Position numbers and translations under genes: made by a program
The notes under the pieces: generated by a model
The model's input: the letters and a program-made list of their open reading frames with translations, nothing else
Told to the model about the DNA's origin: nothing
Database searches by the model: none
Origin: Escallonia rubra
Lineage: Eukaryota; Streptophyta; Magnoliopsida; Escalloniales; Escalloniaceae
Length of the DNA: 64,000 bases
Direction of reading: 5' to 3'
NCBI GenBank assembly: GCA_033065855.1
Contig: JAVXUO010002083.1
Location: 124,001-188,000, forward strand
Shown: piece by piece, positions 34,725-46,980 of the stretch
Numbering within the stretch: the stretch's first letter is position 1
Layout: the number at the start of each line of letters is the position of its first letter

Positions 34725-35423
34725 TAAGACTACTTTGAATTTTGATTGACGCCTCTTATCTCAAGTTGGAAGACGCCTCTTATCTCAATGGGGCCTACCA
34801 ACAGATAGAGAAGTGCATTTTCTAAAACTAGAAATGTGAAAATTTTAATTTTGGAAATTAGGAAAAGAAATGGTTGGAATTTTTCAATAGAATGTAGATT
34901 TCTAAAGTTTACACTACATGGCGTAATGTCTTTGAAAAAAAACACAATATATCCAGTGATTAAGGAGATCTAAGACCTCAAAGTTTAAAAAAAATTAAGG
35001 AAACTAAGGGTCACAATGTGCATTCTCACATTACATGGAAGAATAAAAAGTTTATGGGTGTATAAAAAGGTCATGTAATATGTTACATTGTTCTGGTAAC
35101 ACAAAATGTGCATGGACATCGGCTCACAAATGTTGCGCTCGCACCCGCAGCTATAGTAGCGATGGTTTTGGCACTTTTAGGCGCACTTTACACTTTCCAC
35201 GTGAGCATCGTTGCTAGGAGCTCTCGCTCCAAAACCAGCCTTTCTTTTCTTGACAAAGTCAAATTGTGACGAACGAAAGATGCGTGTTTAGTGGAATTTT
35301 TAGAAATTTTCAGTTACTATTTAAATTCAAAAGGCAACTCTTCATTGTATCTTTTAATTAGTGACTGTTAAACAGTATATGCAGCCATTTAAGGGTCAGT
35401 AACTGAGTGCACCTATTCATGAC
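34725..35423. other. Intergenic; left end of the duplicated segment
   Basis: No gene. The last part (about 35340-35423) matches 55985-56050, showing that the duplicated segment starts about here. A 16-bp direct repeat of GACGCCTCTTATCTCAA lies at 34749-34787. Confidence 0.4.
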
Positions 35424-36857
35424 TAGGGATGACAATTAGATTTACATCTGACGGATCTATGACCCGACTCGCCCCGTTAAGAGCGAGTTATTTTGACTTT
35501 GACCAGATCATGGGGTGGGTATAGTAGTTTTAAATCCGCAGCGGGTTAGGATCGGGTATGGACCGTATGGTATTCAATCCAATCCGCCCTGGTATCCGAA
35601 CCTGCCTCGACATCCGTACCCTCCATGTTATACTTACCCTACGCACCAGCCAGTCTCAGCCGTCCATCCATAAATAAATATATATAGTCCCCAAGCTCTA
35701 AAATTTTCTAATCTTCTCTTTTCTCACTGTTTGCTGATCTACCACCGCTACCTCCTTGGTTCCTTATTTTCTCCCTCCCCCGTACGATTGGCGTCCACCT
35801 CCACCTAGGCGACCACCATCCACCTCTCCCTCGCATTGTCAGCGTCCACCTCCACCTAGGCGACCACCATCCACCTCTCCCTCGCATTGTCAGCGTCCAC
35901 CTCCAGCTCGGCGACCGTCGGCATCCACCGTCCACCATCTAGGTTAATTAACTTACTTAGTCTTTACTTGACATGATATTTGGTTTAATTTTCGTTTGAG
36001 TAACAGAACTACTGACCTATTGTAATATGAGTATAAAAGAGGCCTCCAAGTTTTCATTTAAGTAAAGAAGAAGGACTTTGAGCCTTTAATGTCCATGTGA
36101 AACACACAGACTCTCTCTTCTCCTTGTTCCTTTTTGTTCTTTCAATAATTTTATCAGTTTGTTCTTTCTATAATCTTGTTCATAGAGTTCTGTAGAGATC
36201 AATAATATTACCACAAATCTCCGTCCTTTAGGTTTACTCTTGTTAAGAAATTATGCCCAGTTGCTTCAAGTTTGGAAGCATGAAAAGCTCCGAAAATCAC
36301 TTCTAAACACAGGCGTGCCAGAAATCACTCTTGGAGCGACATTTCAGGCAAATGACTCAGAAAAAACAGATGCATGATCTGACACAATTTTAAGAACGCA
36401 AGCCTTTATTTGTAAGAAATCTGGAAATATCTCATCCAATTATACTTCCACAGGAAATCTGCCTAACCGGGAAGCACTCTCCCCCGTTAGCTAAAGTAAA
36501 AAACCACCTATGAATGTTAACTCAGAGAACAACCAAAAAAGTCTCAAAATCCGCTCTATGGATGTTAATTGGAAATTTCTTTTGTAACTAGGATAAGAAT
36601 GTCAGTTGTTAGATGCGTGATAAAACAAGAAAAGACAGTAATAAATAACAGTTGGGATATGTAGAAGCATCAACATAAGATAAGATGACAGAAGGCAAGG
36701 CGGATCGGGGTGGGGACAGGTTTTCTAAACTAACTTAGGATCAGGTATGGTATTAGATTTATATGACCCGGTGGCGAGGCGGGACGGGGTTTCAGTGATA
36801 CCGAGACGGGTATGGATTTATGAGATCAGCATCCGACCCACCCCTTTGCCATTCCTA
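35424..36857. mobile_element. hAT-like non-autonomous element in copy 1 of the duplicated segment
   Basis: The left end is TAGGGATGACAATTAG and the right end, inverted, TAGGAATGGCAAAGGGG, the hAT type found in many plants. Subterminal GGATCGGGTATGG-type repeats occur on both sides. The other copy of the segment lacks it (near 56045), which gives the empty site TTCATGAC. Here TTCATGAC precedes the element and ATCATGAC follows 10 bp after it. No transposase is present. Confidence 0.6.
35789..35918. repeat. 51-bp minisatellite
   Basis: About 2.4 copies of a 51-bp unit (GCGTCCACCTCCACCTAGGC…). It translates into a 17-residue Pro-rich repeat on the plus strand, but the frame has no gene context. 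Confidence 0.75.
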
Positions 36858-36867
36858 CAGAATAGAA

Positions 36868-37270
36868 TCATGACTCTTATTGGTTCATTATAATTAGGTC
36901 TGCTGTCCACAGATTTGCTTACTCCGAATATTCGTTCTCTTTCACAGAAAAATCATATCCACTTACTATTCTGCAATAGTCAAAATTTGTATGTTTATCT
37001 TGGAATGTAGATTTACTGTTACCATATTCAGCTTATAAGAGAGCAAATAATGTCTTAAAGAAAGAGTGCATAGCATTTGACTCGAGAATTCTCCATTCAT
37101 TCTGTGATTACAGTGGAACTTGAGCTTTGGTGTGGACGTACTATCTTATCGTTCTAATTTCTTCCTTCCCAGTTGACCAAATATCTGGAGATGCACCAAC
37201 ATTTGAGACTTAAAGTGGAGGGATCTTCCATTTCTGCAGCTTCATTTATTCGTGTGACCTTCACAACTGC
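36868..37270 (+). pseudogene. Broken copy of the WIT gene tail (copy 1)
   Basis: 36880-37165 matches intron sequence before the WIT last exon. GGTGTGGACGTACTATCTTATCGTTCT corresponds to the intron stretch GTGGACGTAGTAACTTATCG at about 27252, and TTGACCAAATATCTGGAGATGCACC (split here: key part AATATCTGGAGATGCACC) to the exon start at 27305. An in-frame stop follows within about 15 codons, and the transmembrane tail is missing. Intron sequence is included, so it was copied as DNA, not as a retrocopy. Confidence 0.6.
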
Positions 37271-38985
37271 AGCTATAACTTTGATACATCGACACCTGGG
37301 AGACCTTTAGCGACAAAAAATGGACTTAAATAACTAAAATCAAGCTCAAGTATCTTGTCCCAAAACTGGAGGGAAAATTGACAAACTTTGGTGAAAAGTT
37401 TCCATGAAAAGGCCGAGCTATGCACATTGGGCTCTGCCCCTCTTTTACTTGGGCCTGGATCTACCTTTAACGACGTCGCATCGTACCAAAAATTGTCTTC
37501 CCCCCTCGAACTTGCCAAAATAAAACCCTAAAACCTCCATATATAACATCCTGAAGATCAACAGCCCATCTCCATAAAACAGAGAGAGAGAGAGAGGCAA
37601 AGACAACCGGCTCAAGCACTCCATAGTATTAGTAAGTCTCAGTCCTTTGATTCTTGTTTCTATTTCTGTACATTGATTGCACCGAAATAGCCCCTTGCAA
37701 CTTTGAGCTTATTAGTTGCAAGGAAAAATTCGAGATCTGGGTATTCTGGGTGCTAAATCAATCACTTTTTTGGCACAAAGATTCTTGCAATTTGTGATTG
37801 GATTTTAGCGTTTTTTTGCTCAATCCCTCTTTGGCCAAAACACGTCTGCAACATGACGAGTTTGTTCTATAAGCTTTTAGGGGTTGTTAATGAAGTGTTT
37901 AACCACTAACAATTTGTATGATATTTCTATTTATTGTGGTTGTTGTGATTTAGGGGTTATTAAGGAACATAGTTTGAGAGTTGTTCTGGTAGTGATTTTG
38001 AGTTTATACAGTGAGAGGGGCTGATGGGTATGGCCTTGTTCTTCAAATGGTTTTCCATCTTGTTTATGTTATGCTGCTATTTATCCCTGTCTACAAATGT
38101 TGTAAATCCATGAAATTTTTTGGTTGCAACCCGAATTTTAGCAAGAGACCCTGCAACAAACCGAGTTAGACGAAGAGCCTCTGACCCCCTAGAACCAAAG
38201 TGTTTCCATCCAGATGCCAACTTAAGCAAAATGATGAATACTTTGAATCTGAATCCCTCTGTAGAATTCATATTACAGTGTCTTCAAAGTTCTCTGATTG
38301 CAGTTTTTGGTGTCGCCCAAGTGATTAGCTGGTTTGTCTAACTCAAAACTACACACCAGATTTTCCTTTGCTGAAACTCTTGGTGTTTCTAATGTCAATT
38401 GATACTTGTTTTCTATAATTGAAATGTTGATGTGGGATGCACTTAAAAGCACCAAAACACAGAGTCTGATGTTGCATTTGCCCTTCAGACTATACGAGCA
38501 TGGTGCGACAGAAATGTTTTTCTCGTTCACTGTCCATGGACTCATTTGTGTCACTCAATAATACCAATGAGAACTTGGAAAAAGACATACATGTAGCGGT
38601 AAAATTCGTGAATTTTAACTATTAGAAAGACTGGTTCGCTGATCTTCATGCTGGCATATTCAGTAGAAGGCGCCAGCGCGATTTGAAATTGCATTTTCTA
38701 CGTAACATTTGAAAAATTGCTGTGTGCATTCAAGAAAATTGTTGGAGCCTCTAGTTTAAGAACAAAGTTGATCAGGTTGTGTTCCCTAGCCCGGCAGAGC
38801 AGCTGGAATCTCACGCTCAAAAGACTCGGTGGTGCATTCAAAATGGTTTGGAATGACCATGCTTTCAGTCGACCGCAGCTATTGGATTAGGTCAAAAATG
38901 GTAACCGGCTATCAAATCAAATATGATAACCGGCAATAATCTTGCAAGCTACCTCTTGAATGTTATCTGGCACAAGATGACTGAC
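37271..38985 (+). pseudogene. Duplicated segment copy 1 with an unidentified gene piece
   Basis: It is homologous to 56560-58175. Two exon-like blocks stand out. Block 1 (38141-38290) follows an AG acceptor and reads RDPATNRVRRRASDPLEPKC, then NTLNLNPSVEFILQCLQ. Block 2 (about 38735-38889) reads IVGASSLRTKLIRLCSLARQ, then LKRLGGAFKMVWNDHAF, and ends at TAG 38887-38889. Block 1 is almost identical between the copies. I do not recognise the family. An upstream 16-residue frame starting MTSLFYKLLG is shifted between copies. The last part (38897-38985) matches the end of the copia relic in copy 2. It is probably a fragment; expression is unknown. Confidence 0.5.
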
Positions 38986-39559
38986 AAATTATGACACAGA
39001 AAGTTGAGAAGCAAGTTCGTCGTAGCTCAAAGTGGGAATCCATGGCTTTATCTTAATAAAGCCATAGATTGCAAAAATTTTGAAAACTCGCTGATATGAG
39101 TACCATACGATCATCACAACATAACAAATAGATGTTACTGCAGGTGGCTTTGGTGGGTTTCTGTTGGTGGGGGCGCTGCGCGGGTTGGGTTTTGGCAGTT
39201 TGGTGATGTCGTTGAAGGTGATTCCGGTTGCTACTGGCTCTGTTGGTGGATGGTTTGATGTTGAGAATCTGATACACATTGTTTTAGGTGGTTCACAATG
39301 GTTGGTGGTCAGGCAGTTGCGGTGGAAGCTTGTAGATTTGCTCTCGGTGTTAGTGTTGAGTGCGGTGGTGTTTGGGCGTGGTGGCCTTAGGATGCGTGTC
39401 CTTGGTTGACTGTTGTTGGCCAAATGTCCTTGTGCTAGCGGTTGGCAGCCTTATCTTTGTTTGTCAATAATTTAAGTTTTAAAACAGAAAAAATAACTTA
39501 AAAAAATATTACATATATTTTGTTGGTATGTATTATTATTACATATCAGTTTTTTTTTT
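38986..39559. other. TGG-skewed sequence, possible captured fragment
   Basis: 39130-39410 is G/T-skewed and gives an 81-residue plus-strand frame (39164-39409) and a longer minus-strand frame. Neither shows a known domain. It probably belongs to a non-autonomous element whose ends I could not define. Confidence 0.3.
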
Positions 39560-40547
39560 GAGGAAACAACCCCGGTGGTCTATGTATTATACGTGTTTTG
39601 TCACATTAGTCCTTAAACAAAAATTTTATCTATTTTTGTCCTTATACATTATGCCGTTTGCCATATTGGTCCTTTTCTCATCTTCAGTAAAAAAATATCT
39701 GTTTGTGAACCCTACACGAGGGGCACAAAAGACCTTTCCCTTTCTCTACCCGTCATCGGCCAAAAACCCTCATTTCAGGTGGGCAGAAACCAATTCCTCC
39801 CTCCAAAAACACAAGGCTTCGATCGGGGCCTGTGGAGCGATCACCGCCGTTGGTTGCGGTGAGGCTGTCGGTGGCGATGGTGGAGGAGTGGGGGACCGAG
39901 CTGGCATAGAAGGCGATGGCGGTGCTGAGCAGCCTGGCCGGGATTAGGGAAGGGAAGGAGGCGATCGTGGAAGAGGGCCGTACGGTTGCATTCATGGAGG
40001 CGATCGAGGACGGGACGGCCAAGGGACCTACCGAAGCATGCCGCTGTGCTTTCTCTTGCGGTCCAGGGCGAGGGCCCAATCCCGATGCTTGGACAGGTCG
40101 GAGGTGATGCGGCGGAGGGGGAGCTCGTAGAGAGACTGGGTGGATGAGGCGAGGTGGATGGTGAAGCGGAAGAGGTGGGTGAGCGGGGTGGTCTGCTTGG
40201 CGAGCTGAGAGCAGTCGGGCTTGGAGGATTCGGTCTCCTAGGCTGATTTGATGACCCAGTCGGCGAGCAAGCAGGATCAGGAAGGAGAGCTCGTCGGCGG
40301 CCATGGCTGAGGGAGCGGCTGCTACTGTTGCTGCCGAGTGAATTGAAAGCGGAATGACCCAGAGAGGGGAAGTGTCCTTTGTGCCCCTCGTGTGGGGTCT
40401 ATAAACGGACTTTTTTGAATGGAAGTTGAGAAAATGACCGATATGGTAAACGGCGTAATGTTTAAGAACTAAAATAGATAAAATTTTTGTTTAGGGACTA
40501 ATGTGGCAAAACGCGTATAGTACACGGACCACCGGGGTTGTTTCCTC
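39560..40547. mobile_element. Mutator-like element with captured gene piece (Pack-MULE type)
   Basis: The left end GAGGAAACAACCCCGGTGGT and the right end read inverted, GAGGAAACAACCCCGGTGGT, are identical over 20 bp. The repeats continue with differences for over 100 bp (…AATTTTATCTATTTT…). T runs flank both sides, so the target duplication may be T8-T9 but is not diagnostic. The GC-rich interior differs sharply from the AT-rich surroundings and carries part of a host gene (next entry). Confidence 0.75.
40030..40310 (-). pseudogene. Captured N-terminal fragment of an ARM-repeat (ARO-type) protein
   Basis: Minus strand. After MAADELSFLIL the frame shifts by one, and the text then reads LADWVIKSA, stop, ETESSKPDCSQLAKQTTPL, then THLFRFTIHLASSTQSLYEL, PLRRITSDLSKHRDWALALD and RKRKHSGMLR. 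This follows the N-terminal domain that precedes armadillo repeats in ARO-type plant proteins (LADQI-A-EA…CLELK…LA-LLR-A…LYERPTRRI…AL-L-CR-SG-L-R). At least one frameshift and one stop are present and the repeats themselves are absent, so it is non-functional. Family call by pattern; the donor gene is unknown. Confidence 0.6.
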
Positions 40548-40555
40548 TTTTTTTT

Positions 40556-41023
40556 GTTGTTGATAAAGATCGAGAATAGTATTGATAAAGTGTTTTTGCA
40601 GCAATTATATTTGCCAAACGGTATAAAGGTAATGACAAATTAACATTCTTCCTTTTTTGAAGTTTTATTAAAATCTATATATATTTTTTGTTTGTTTTTG
40701 GTAGAAGAGTAGGAATTATATACCAGATATAAACAGTCGAATGTACAAAGGAAAAATAAAAACACCCAATAAAGAGGATGACAACCCCATCCAAAGGTCA
40801 AAAGAATGTTAACTACGATAGTAAAAACATCACAAGGGTAGAGCAACGCGGCATGTTCTGTATTAGACAAAATCGATATATCTATTTTTGCTTGTTGTGT
40901 CTATGTTTTTCTTAAGGGCCGAAGGTTATTTAGTGTAAGCACCTTGAAATCGTATACGAAATTTTAACTTGTGAATCCACTTGCCAAACTACGCTGTTTC
41001 TTTTTTGAAAATAAAAGATTATG
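40556..41023. other. Intergenic; no gene
   Basis: AT-rich. The 76-residue minus-strand frame at 40640-40870 has no recognisable features. Confidence 0.45.
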
Positions 41024-42100
41024 TAGAGATGTTAATGAGCCGGGCTTGGGCCAGCCAAGCCTGGGCCTAGAGTGCCAAAAGAGAACGGGTCGTGGTTGGG
41101 CTTCGGGGGTGGAAAATCGTGCCAGGTCCACTTTGAGAATATCGAGGATACCGACCCAAGCCTTAGGCCCAGTCTAAGCCTAAGCCCTAGGCCTTAAATT
41201 TAGGGCCGGGCCTGGGCCTAAAAAAAATTATTATTTTTTTAAAAATGTTTTTATTCATATTTTATGTTGCGAAAAAAATTAAAATTTAGATAAATTTGTT
41301 TATAGGCTTTTCTTCTTTTGCTTAATTATCAAGTCCATTTAAAAATTCTCTGTCTTTGTTATGATAAAATGTATGTTCCTTGTAACCAATTGGCTTGGCC
41401 CTTTCAGATTCATCTTTGTCATGGGTTTCATGTTCTAGTTTGCCGTGGTGGACTCCGGAGTTAAGAAGCATGATATAATATTGATAAAAAAATTTTAGAG
41501 TAAGATGTATACACGCATAATAGCCTGTTTCTGGAGTTTTATAAGGACGATAGAAGTTTATTTAAGAACAACTTACAATCGAGTTTGACCAATTAAATTG
41601 ACATATTATCTTAATTAATTACAAAGACATTTAACATATGGTATTCAAATGCTAAATTATTAGTCATTTTGTCACATTTAAAATTGCTTTTAGTACTCAA
41701 ACGAGATCAAACAAGAGCATGCACTCAAACGAGAGCATGCACATATAAAAGTGTTCATAAAGATGTTTGTGAACGACTCGTTAAGCATGGTATTTTTATA
41801 TAAATTTTTTATGTTAAAGTTGGACTATGTGCATAATTGTCAAGAAAATTAGAAATCTTAAACCTAGATAATTTCAAAAGCCAAGCCCAAATAACCTAAG
41901 CCCAAGATATTAATCACAAAAGTCAAGCCTAAAAAAATTAAATTTTCAAGCCAAAAGAGGGACAAAAAAAGGATGGGCCTGGGCCCAGGGAAAAAGAGCC
42001 AGTCCTGGGCAAAAAATGGGCCGAGCCAAGCAGGTCAGGCTGGGCTTTTTTGTCCGATTATTTGGCTTGGCCTTTGGCCCTATGAATCAGGGACGTCACT
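41024..42100. mobile_element. Old non-autonomous hAT-like element
   Basis: It begins TAGAGATGTTAATGAGCCGG and ends (inverted) TAGTGACGTCCCTGATTCAT. Both sides carry GGGCCTGGGCC/GGGCCGGGCC-type subterminal repeats like those of the intact hAT at 30152. No transposase and no matching 8-bp duplication were found, so it is decayed. Confidence 0.5.
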
Positions 42101-42430
42101 ATTCATGCTTAGGGTCGGACTGGCCCGAGAGATTATGGAATGCCACTCCATAGTTGTTAAGCATATGGCAAATGTATAAAATCAAATCAATATCTAGTAT
42201 ACTCCAAAGCATACTTTGAGAACAAGTAGCCTTCTTCTTTTTCTATTTTATTTTTTAAGAGAAGATATTCTCCAGACGAAGAGTTCATTCTCGTGGAGAA
42301 GCCTTGCCATGGCTTGTACAATGGGTGCGTGTGTGTGTGAGAGAGAGAGATATGCGACTGTAATATGTGTGTGACGAGAGAAAGACAGAGAGGTGAAGCG
42401 AAAGAGGGTTGGAAAACTTACTAGGTATAC
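42101..42430. other. Intergenic; short GT/GA microsatellite
   Basis: A (GT)n(GA)n run lies at about 42325-42350. No gene is seen. Confidence 0.5.
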
Positions 42431-43497
42431 GGGTGTGTTTGAAATCTATTTCACTTTTTAGTTTTTTTTAAAAAAAAAAACCTAAACAAAAACCTTTTTG
42501 AGTTTTCTTTCTTTACCAAATTGATAGGTTGTTTGATACAGTTTTGTATTACTGATTTTTACTTTTGTTTTTTTTCTTATTTTTCCTCTTTTCTTTCATT
42601 TTTCAATACTTGAGAAGTTCTTATGAGTTCTTATGTTCAACAACGAGAAGCACCCTCACCACGACTAACTACCTTCTTTGTCACCATCCAACTATTGTTA
42701 TAGCAATAAGACACTAGTTTGCGAATTAGGGTTCATTGGTTTGATTGGAGTTTGATTGGGTGAATGAGTTTGATTGACTTGAAATTTACCTGCGCAAATC
42801 GAAGATATTAGGGCTAATTGATGAAAGAAATCTTTTGATAGTGTTTGATACAGAAACAATGGTAGTTGGTATGCTGGTGATTTGGATTTAGAAAAGTGGT
42901 GGTGCCGTGGTGGTGATCGATGTTTGAGAGTTTGGTGTTCGGCGGAGTTGATTAGTTGTGGTTGTTGGTATAAATGGTTATGGTGGTTGGGGTGTTCGTC
43001 GATGTTGGTCAGTGGTGGTGGTGACGGTCAATGGCTATGGTGGTGTTGGTCAATTTTGATGTTCGGTTGTGTTGATCAGTCGTGGTGGCAGATTGACGGT
43101 CAGTGACTGTGGTTGTTGGCAGTGTTTGTAGTTTAATGGTCAGAGTTGTTGGTCATTGATGATGATGGTGGCGGCGATCAATGGTAATGGTGGTTGGCAA
43201 TGTTGATTTTTGGTGTTCTTGGGTGATACGTGTTGGTGATGAAGATTGAAAGGAAGAAGAGACATAAATGCTTTCAACTAAAGTTGAAAATTGGATTAAA
43301 AAAAAAAATATACAAAACAAAACTCAAAATTGAAAATTCTAAAATAGAGTTTTAAAAATAGTCTCACTTGGAAAATTGGTTTTTAAAACTGAAGAAAAAA
43401 ATAAAAATAAAAACTGTTTGTCAAATGTCGATATCTTTTTTTAGTTTTCAAATTGAACAAGAAACTGAAAACAAAAACTATTTCAAACGCAACCTAA
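42431..43497. mobile_element. Non-autonomous TIR element with TGG-skewed core
   Basis: The left end GGGTGTGTTTGAAATCTATT and the right end, inverted, GGTTGCGTTTGAAATAGTTT, are imperfect inverted repeats, with AAACAAAAAC-type sequence inside both. The core at 42860-43240 is G/T-skewed like those at 7890 and 19690. No target duplication is clear, and the frames in the core are artefacts. Confidence 0.5.
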
Positions 43498-44426
43498 TGT
43501 GGTTGTTAGGATTTGGACTTAAGCTTGGGTTTGGGCTCTATGTTCATATAAGTGGGCTTAGGTTTTTGGGCTAAATGGTTTGAGGGCTTACATGTTTAAA
43601 CTTAAATTTATACTATAATAAGTATATATGGTTTTTGGGGTTTGAAGATATTATAATTGACTAATTATCCAGGCGAGTCGTTAATGAACATATTCATGAA
43701 CACTTTAGGTTATTCATGTTCGACTCGTTTAATAAACAAAATTTTAAAATCTATTCATACAATCGAACTTAAATGAGTTCTTTGAGAAACGAACAACGAA
43801 CTGATAATGAATAGTTTGATTCATTTATAGCCATAAAAGCTAGTTAGAATCTTCAATTAACAATCTATTTCACACAACAATCTAAACAACTCAAGTGGCA
43901 CAATATGATTTTGACGTAGATAACTACACAAGAAGCTTGTCCATCGTAGCCTAAAGGCAAAATCTATAGTTACCCATATAGCCAAAAACAAACGCTGCTA
44001 AGGGGCGAGTAAATTTTTATGTCACTAATCAGAGCACAAATATACAAGTTCATCACGTCACGACAATAACAGACATGAGACAACCCATTTGTTAAGATTA
44101 GAAACAAGTATAAGAGTACACACCAAAAAAGAAATGATAGCAAATTATTGAAACAACAATATAATTTTAAAGAGGTGATGCCTCCTCCCTTACCAAATAT
44201 CTCGCGCAAAAATTACTTTTTTTTTTGGTAGAATAAAAGAATGGCGTTAATTTATAATTTTAATAATACATGAGTTCTTATGGCACCTTGTGGTGCACTA
44301 CAACTTTCAGCAATTATCAAGACAGACCATGATTACTCCAAATAAGTAATTCCCTAATAGTTATCCATATGATAGGTCATATGTAGGAAATAAGATTCCT
44401 TCATAGCAACATGTCATGTACCCGAT
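43498..44426. other. Intergenic; no gene
   Basis: AT-rich, with several GGGCTTAGG-type phrases (43530-43570) that may be hAT subterminal debris. Confidence 0.4.
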
Positions 44427-44860
44427 CAGTGGCAGAGGGGTGGCACAGTGAGCACGTGCCCACTTCCACCCTTTGGCATGAAAAAAAGTCTCTGTGCTAC
44501 GAGTTTTATATTAATAGTCTTGCTACTTTGAAGCCCTTCCGAATATTTATGGATTTCAATAACTTTTTTGAAGTCATTGTTCTTTTTTAGTGTACACAAA
44601 ATTATTACTACCACGTAACAATCAACAAATTCTAATACTTGATTTTACTTTCACTTTTTTCGCTATAAATATATAGTAACACATTTATTTCTTTTAGGGA
44701 TACTTTATTGATTTTAATGTCCAAAGCAGATTGTAAGTACAAAAGATAGAATGCGAAATTTATTGTAAGCTTTATCTGTATTACTTTTTGAACCAAACAC
44801 ATTAAGATATCTTTACAATTTTGGTGACCAACTTATAAAGGATTTCTAGCTCCGCCACTG
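44427..44860. mobile_element. Small TIR element, hAT-like MITE
   Basis: The ends are CAGTGGCAGAGG at the left and, inverted, CAGTGGCGGAGCTAG at the right. The flanks TACCCGAT and TATCCAGT share five of eight positions, a possible old 8-bp duplication. 434 bp, AT-rich, non-coding. Confidence 0.55.
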
Positions 44861-45259
44861 TATCCAGTCTTGGAAGATGTCAATTCGTGCATGACAAGTA
44901 AAAGCAGCTAACTGGATTTCTCTGGTTGGACCGTCGATGCCCAGTAAATAATGACCGATGGGTGTATGATATTATATAGCAAAATTCTTATATAATAGGG
45001 CTAACTGGTTCAGTGATATCCTCAATAGTGTCCGACATCTGAGGAAACATAAAATGAGGAGTTTGTCAGTAATTCAAGATGAAACATTTTCTTTTCTTTA
45101 GCCCATTTAGTAGAGATAAGTAATCCTTTGTTAATGCAATTATTTCATCAGATGTTAAGGTTGGTATTGCTGCAGAACCGCATTCGACGTCTCTACTTTT
45201 CATGCTTGAAACCCAATACCAGCTTTCAGAGTTATTTTATTGAAACATACAGCCAGCCA
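44861..45259. other. Intergenic; no gene
   Basis: No motif or domain is recognised. Confidence 0.45.
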
Positions 45260-46980
45260 TAGTGAGATTGGTTTTAATCTTTCACAAGAGGACAGTAAGG
45301 GGGTAATATGGATTATAATTGTTAGGGGAAAATTAAATCGATACCCGAAGTCCCACACCCTTCTTACGCAGCTCAAACTCACATGTAAGAACACTGAACT
45401 CATACAGATATGACAATCTCCAACTAAATTTGAAACAAGAATTTACACTAAACAAAAATGAGGAAGTTAACCTTGGGAATTCTTCCCAACTCTCTCCTTT
45501 CCTCTGATTCCTCTGGTTAATTCCTGCCCGAGCTCCTGTTGCCTCTTCCTCTGCTCTGTTTTCTTGCCTTGGCTACTATTTATCTTTTCTTTTTCTCTTT
45601 TACGAATTTTTTCTTTATTTATTCCTTTTATTTTATAATCCATTATCTTACTATTATAATACCTTAGTCATCACATTTGTGTCATTCTTTTAAGATAATA
45701 TTCCCTACAATTGACACATAAGTATCAAGTTTCCAAAATTGCAAATAGCCTCCCAATTTTTTTTCCATATTCACAGATTGGCCCCAAAAATTCTAGAAAT
45801 TATATTTTTTGCCCCAAAAATTGTTTTGAGCTTCGATACTCAACTAATACTCGAGCATTACTCAACTTCAACGCCCGTTTATTTTTCAGAGCCCCGATGG
45901 TTATTTTAACAAGCTTCCAAAGTTCGGGATATTACATTTTTCCCATCTTATAAAATTTTCGTCCTCGAAATTTGTTCCCAGATATCTTATCACTTCTTAT
46001 CACTTCTGATGTTTAGACACTACGTTGTAGTTGCCTCGCTTAGGTAACTATCATATATTAGCTGAGCTACATGTAACCTCACACCCAAATTTCTGTCTTG
46101 CGAATACCCAACACAACTATTAATTTAAAATCATACTGCTAAATCCAGACTTTGTTGAGCGAACACCCCGCTCTAACCATTCCAGAACTTTATGAATGAC
46201 AACTTAGCTAGTACAAAACTCACAAGCAGAACCTAGACTGCTCAAAATTTTGCACATATCAAACAGATTAAGTCACGCTCTAATACGACAGACTTCCTCT
46301 ATCTTATGTTGATATTACACCAGAGATCACAACAGTTGCACAATTCATTTATGACTGTAAGCTAAACTCTACGATCAAAGCATACTAAAGTACTAAACGA
46401 TGGTTACACATGACCTGCGGTTTACCAAGGTTAACATAGGTAGGGTAACCGATTCATATAAACATTTACACCTCATAACAAACAGTACAACTGTAGCCAC
46501 TAGGCTTTTACTGCACACCCTAATACCTCAAAATAATGAGTCCAAATTATTGCCAAGTTCATCATCGAGAAACATGTTATCTTAACATAGCTATGTATTA
46601 CATACTTACGATTCTGCGTACACGTCACAGAATGACAGAAACTATAGCTACTATGAGTTCGTTGCACACTCTGGTGCCTTAAATCAAATAGGTCCAAACT
46701 GTTACCGGAGTCATTACAGAGAAATGTGTTCTCTTAACACAATGCGAAACATGATTTTTGCACTCACATGTTTTGCACTTCCAACAAAGTTTAAAGCTCT
46801 AAATCATCACCTCACTTTTGATTCATAGTCACATTATTTACAAAAATCTTATAGCCTAGTCCTTCGATCATCCGTTTTAGTTAAACTGTTAAGATCTCCC
46901 GGTTCCAAAAGCAAAGAACATACTCTATTATCATGTGTTCAACCAAGATCCCAATCATACACTGAATCACCGAATAACTT
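45260..46980 (-). mobile_element. Ty3-gypsy-like retrotransposon remnant, minus strand
   Basis: On the minus strand, TTTCGAGGACGAAAATTTTA then AGATGGGAAAAATGTAATATCCCG (about 45963-45925, key bases GGGAAAAA|TGTAATATCCC) is the polypurine tract and LTR start seen at the end of Del/Tekay-like gypsy elements. The LTR would begin at 45936 and run leftwards; its other end was not located. To the right, a unit of about 185 bp is repeated (ACTGTAGCCACTAGGC… near 46490 and ACTATAGCTACTATGAG… near 46640). No intact protein remains. Confidence 0.5.
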
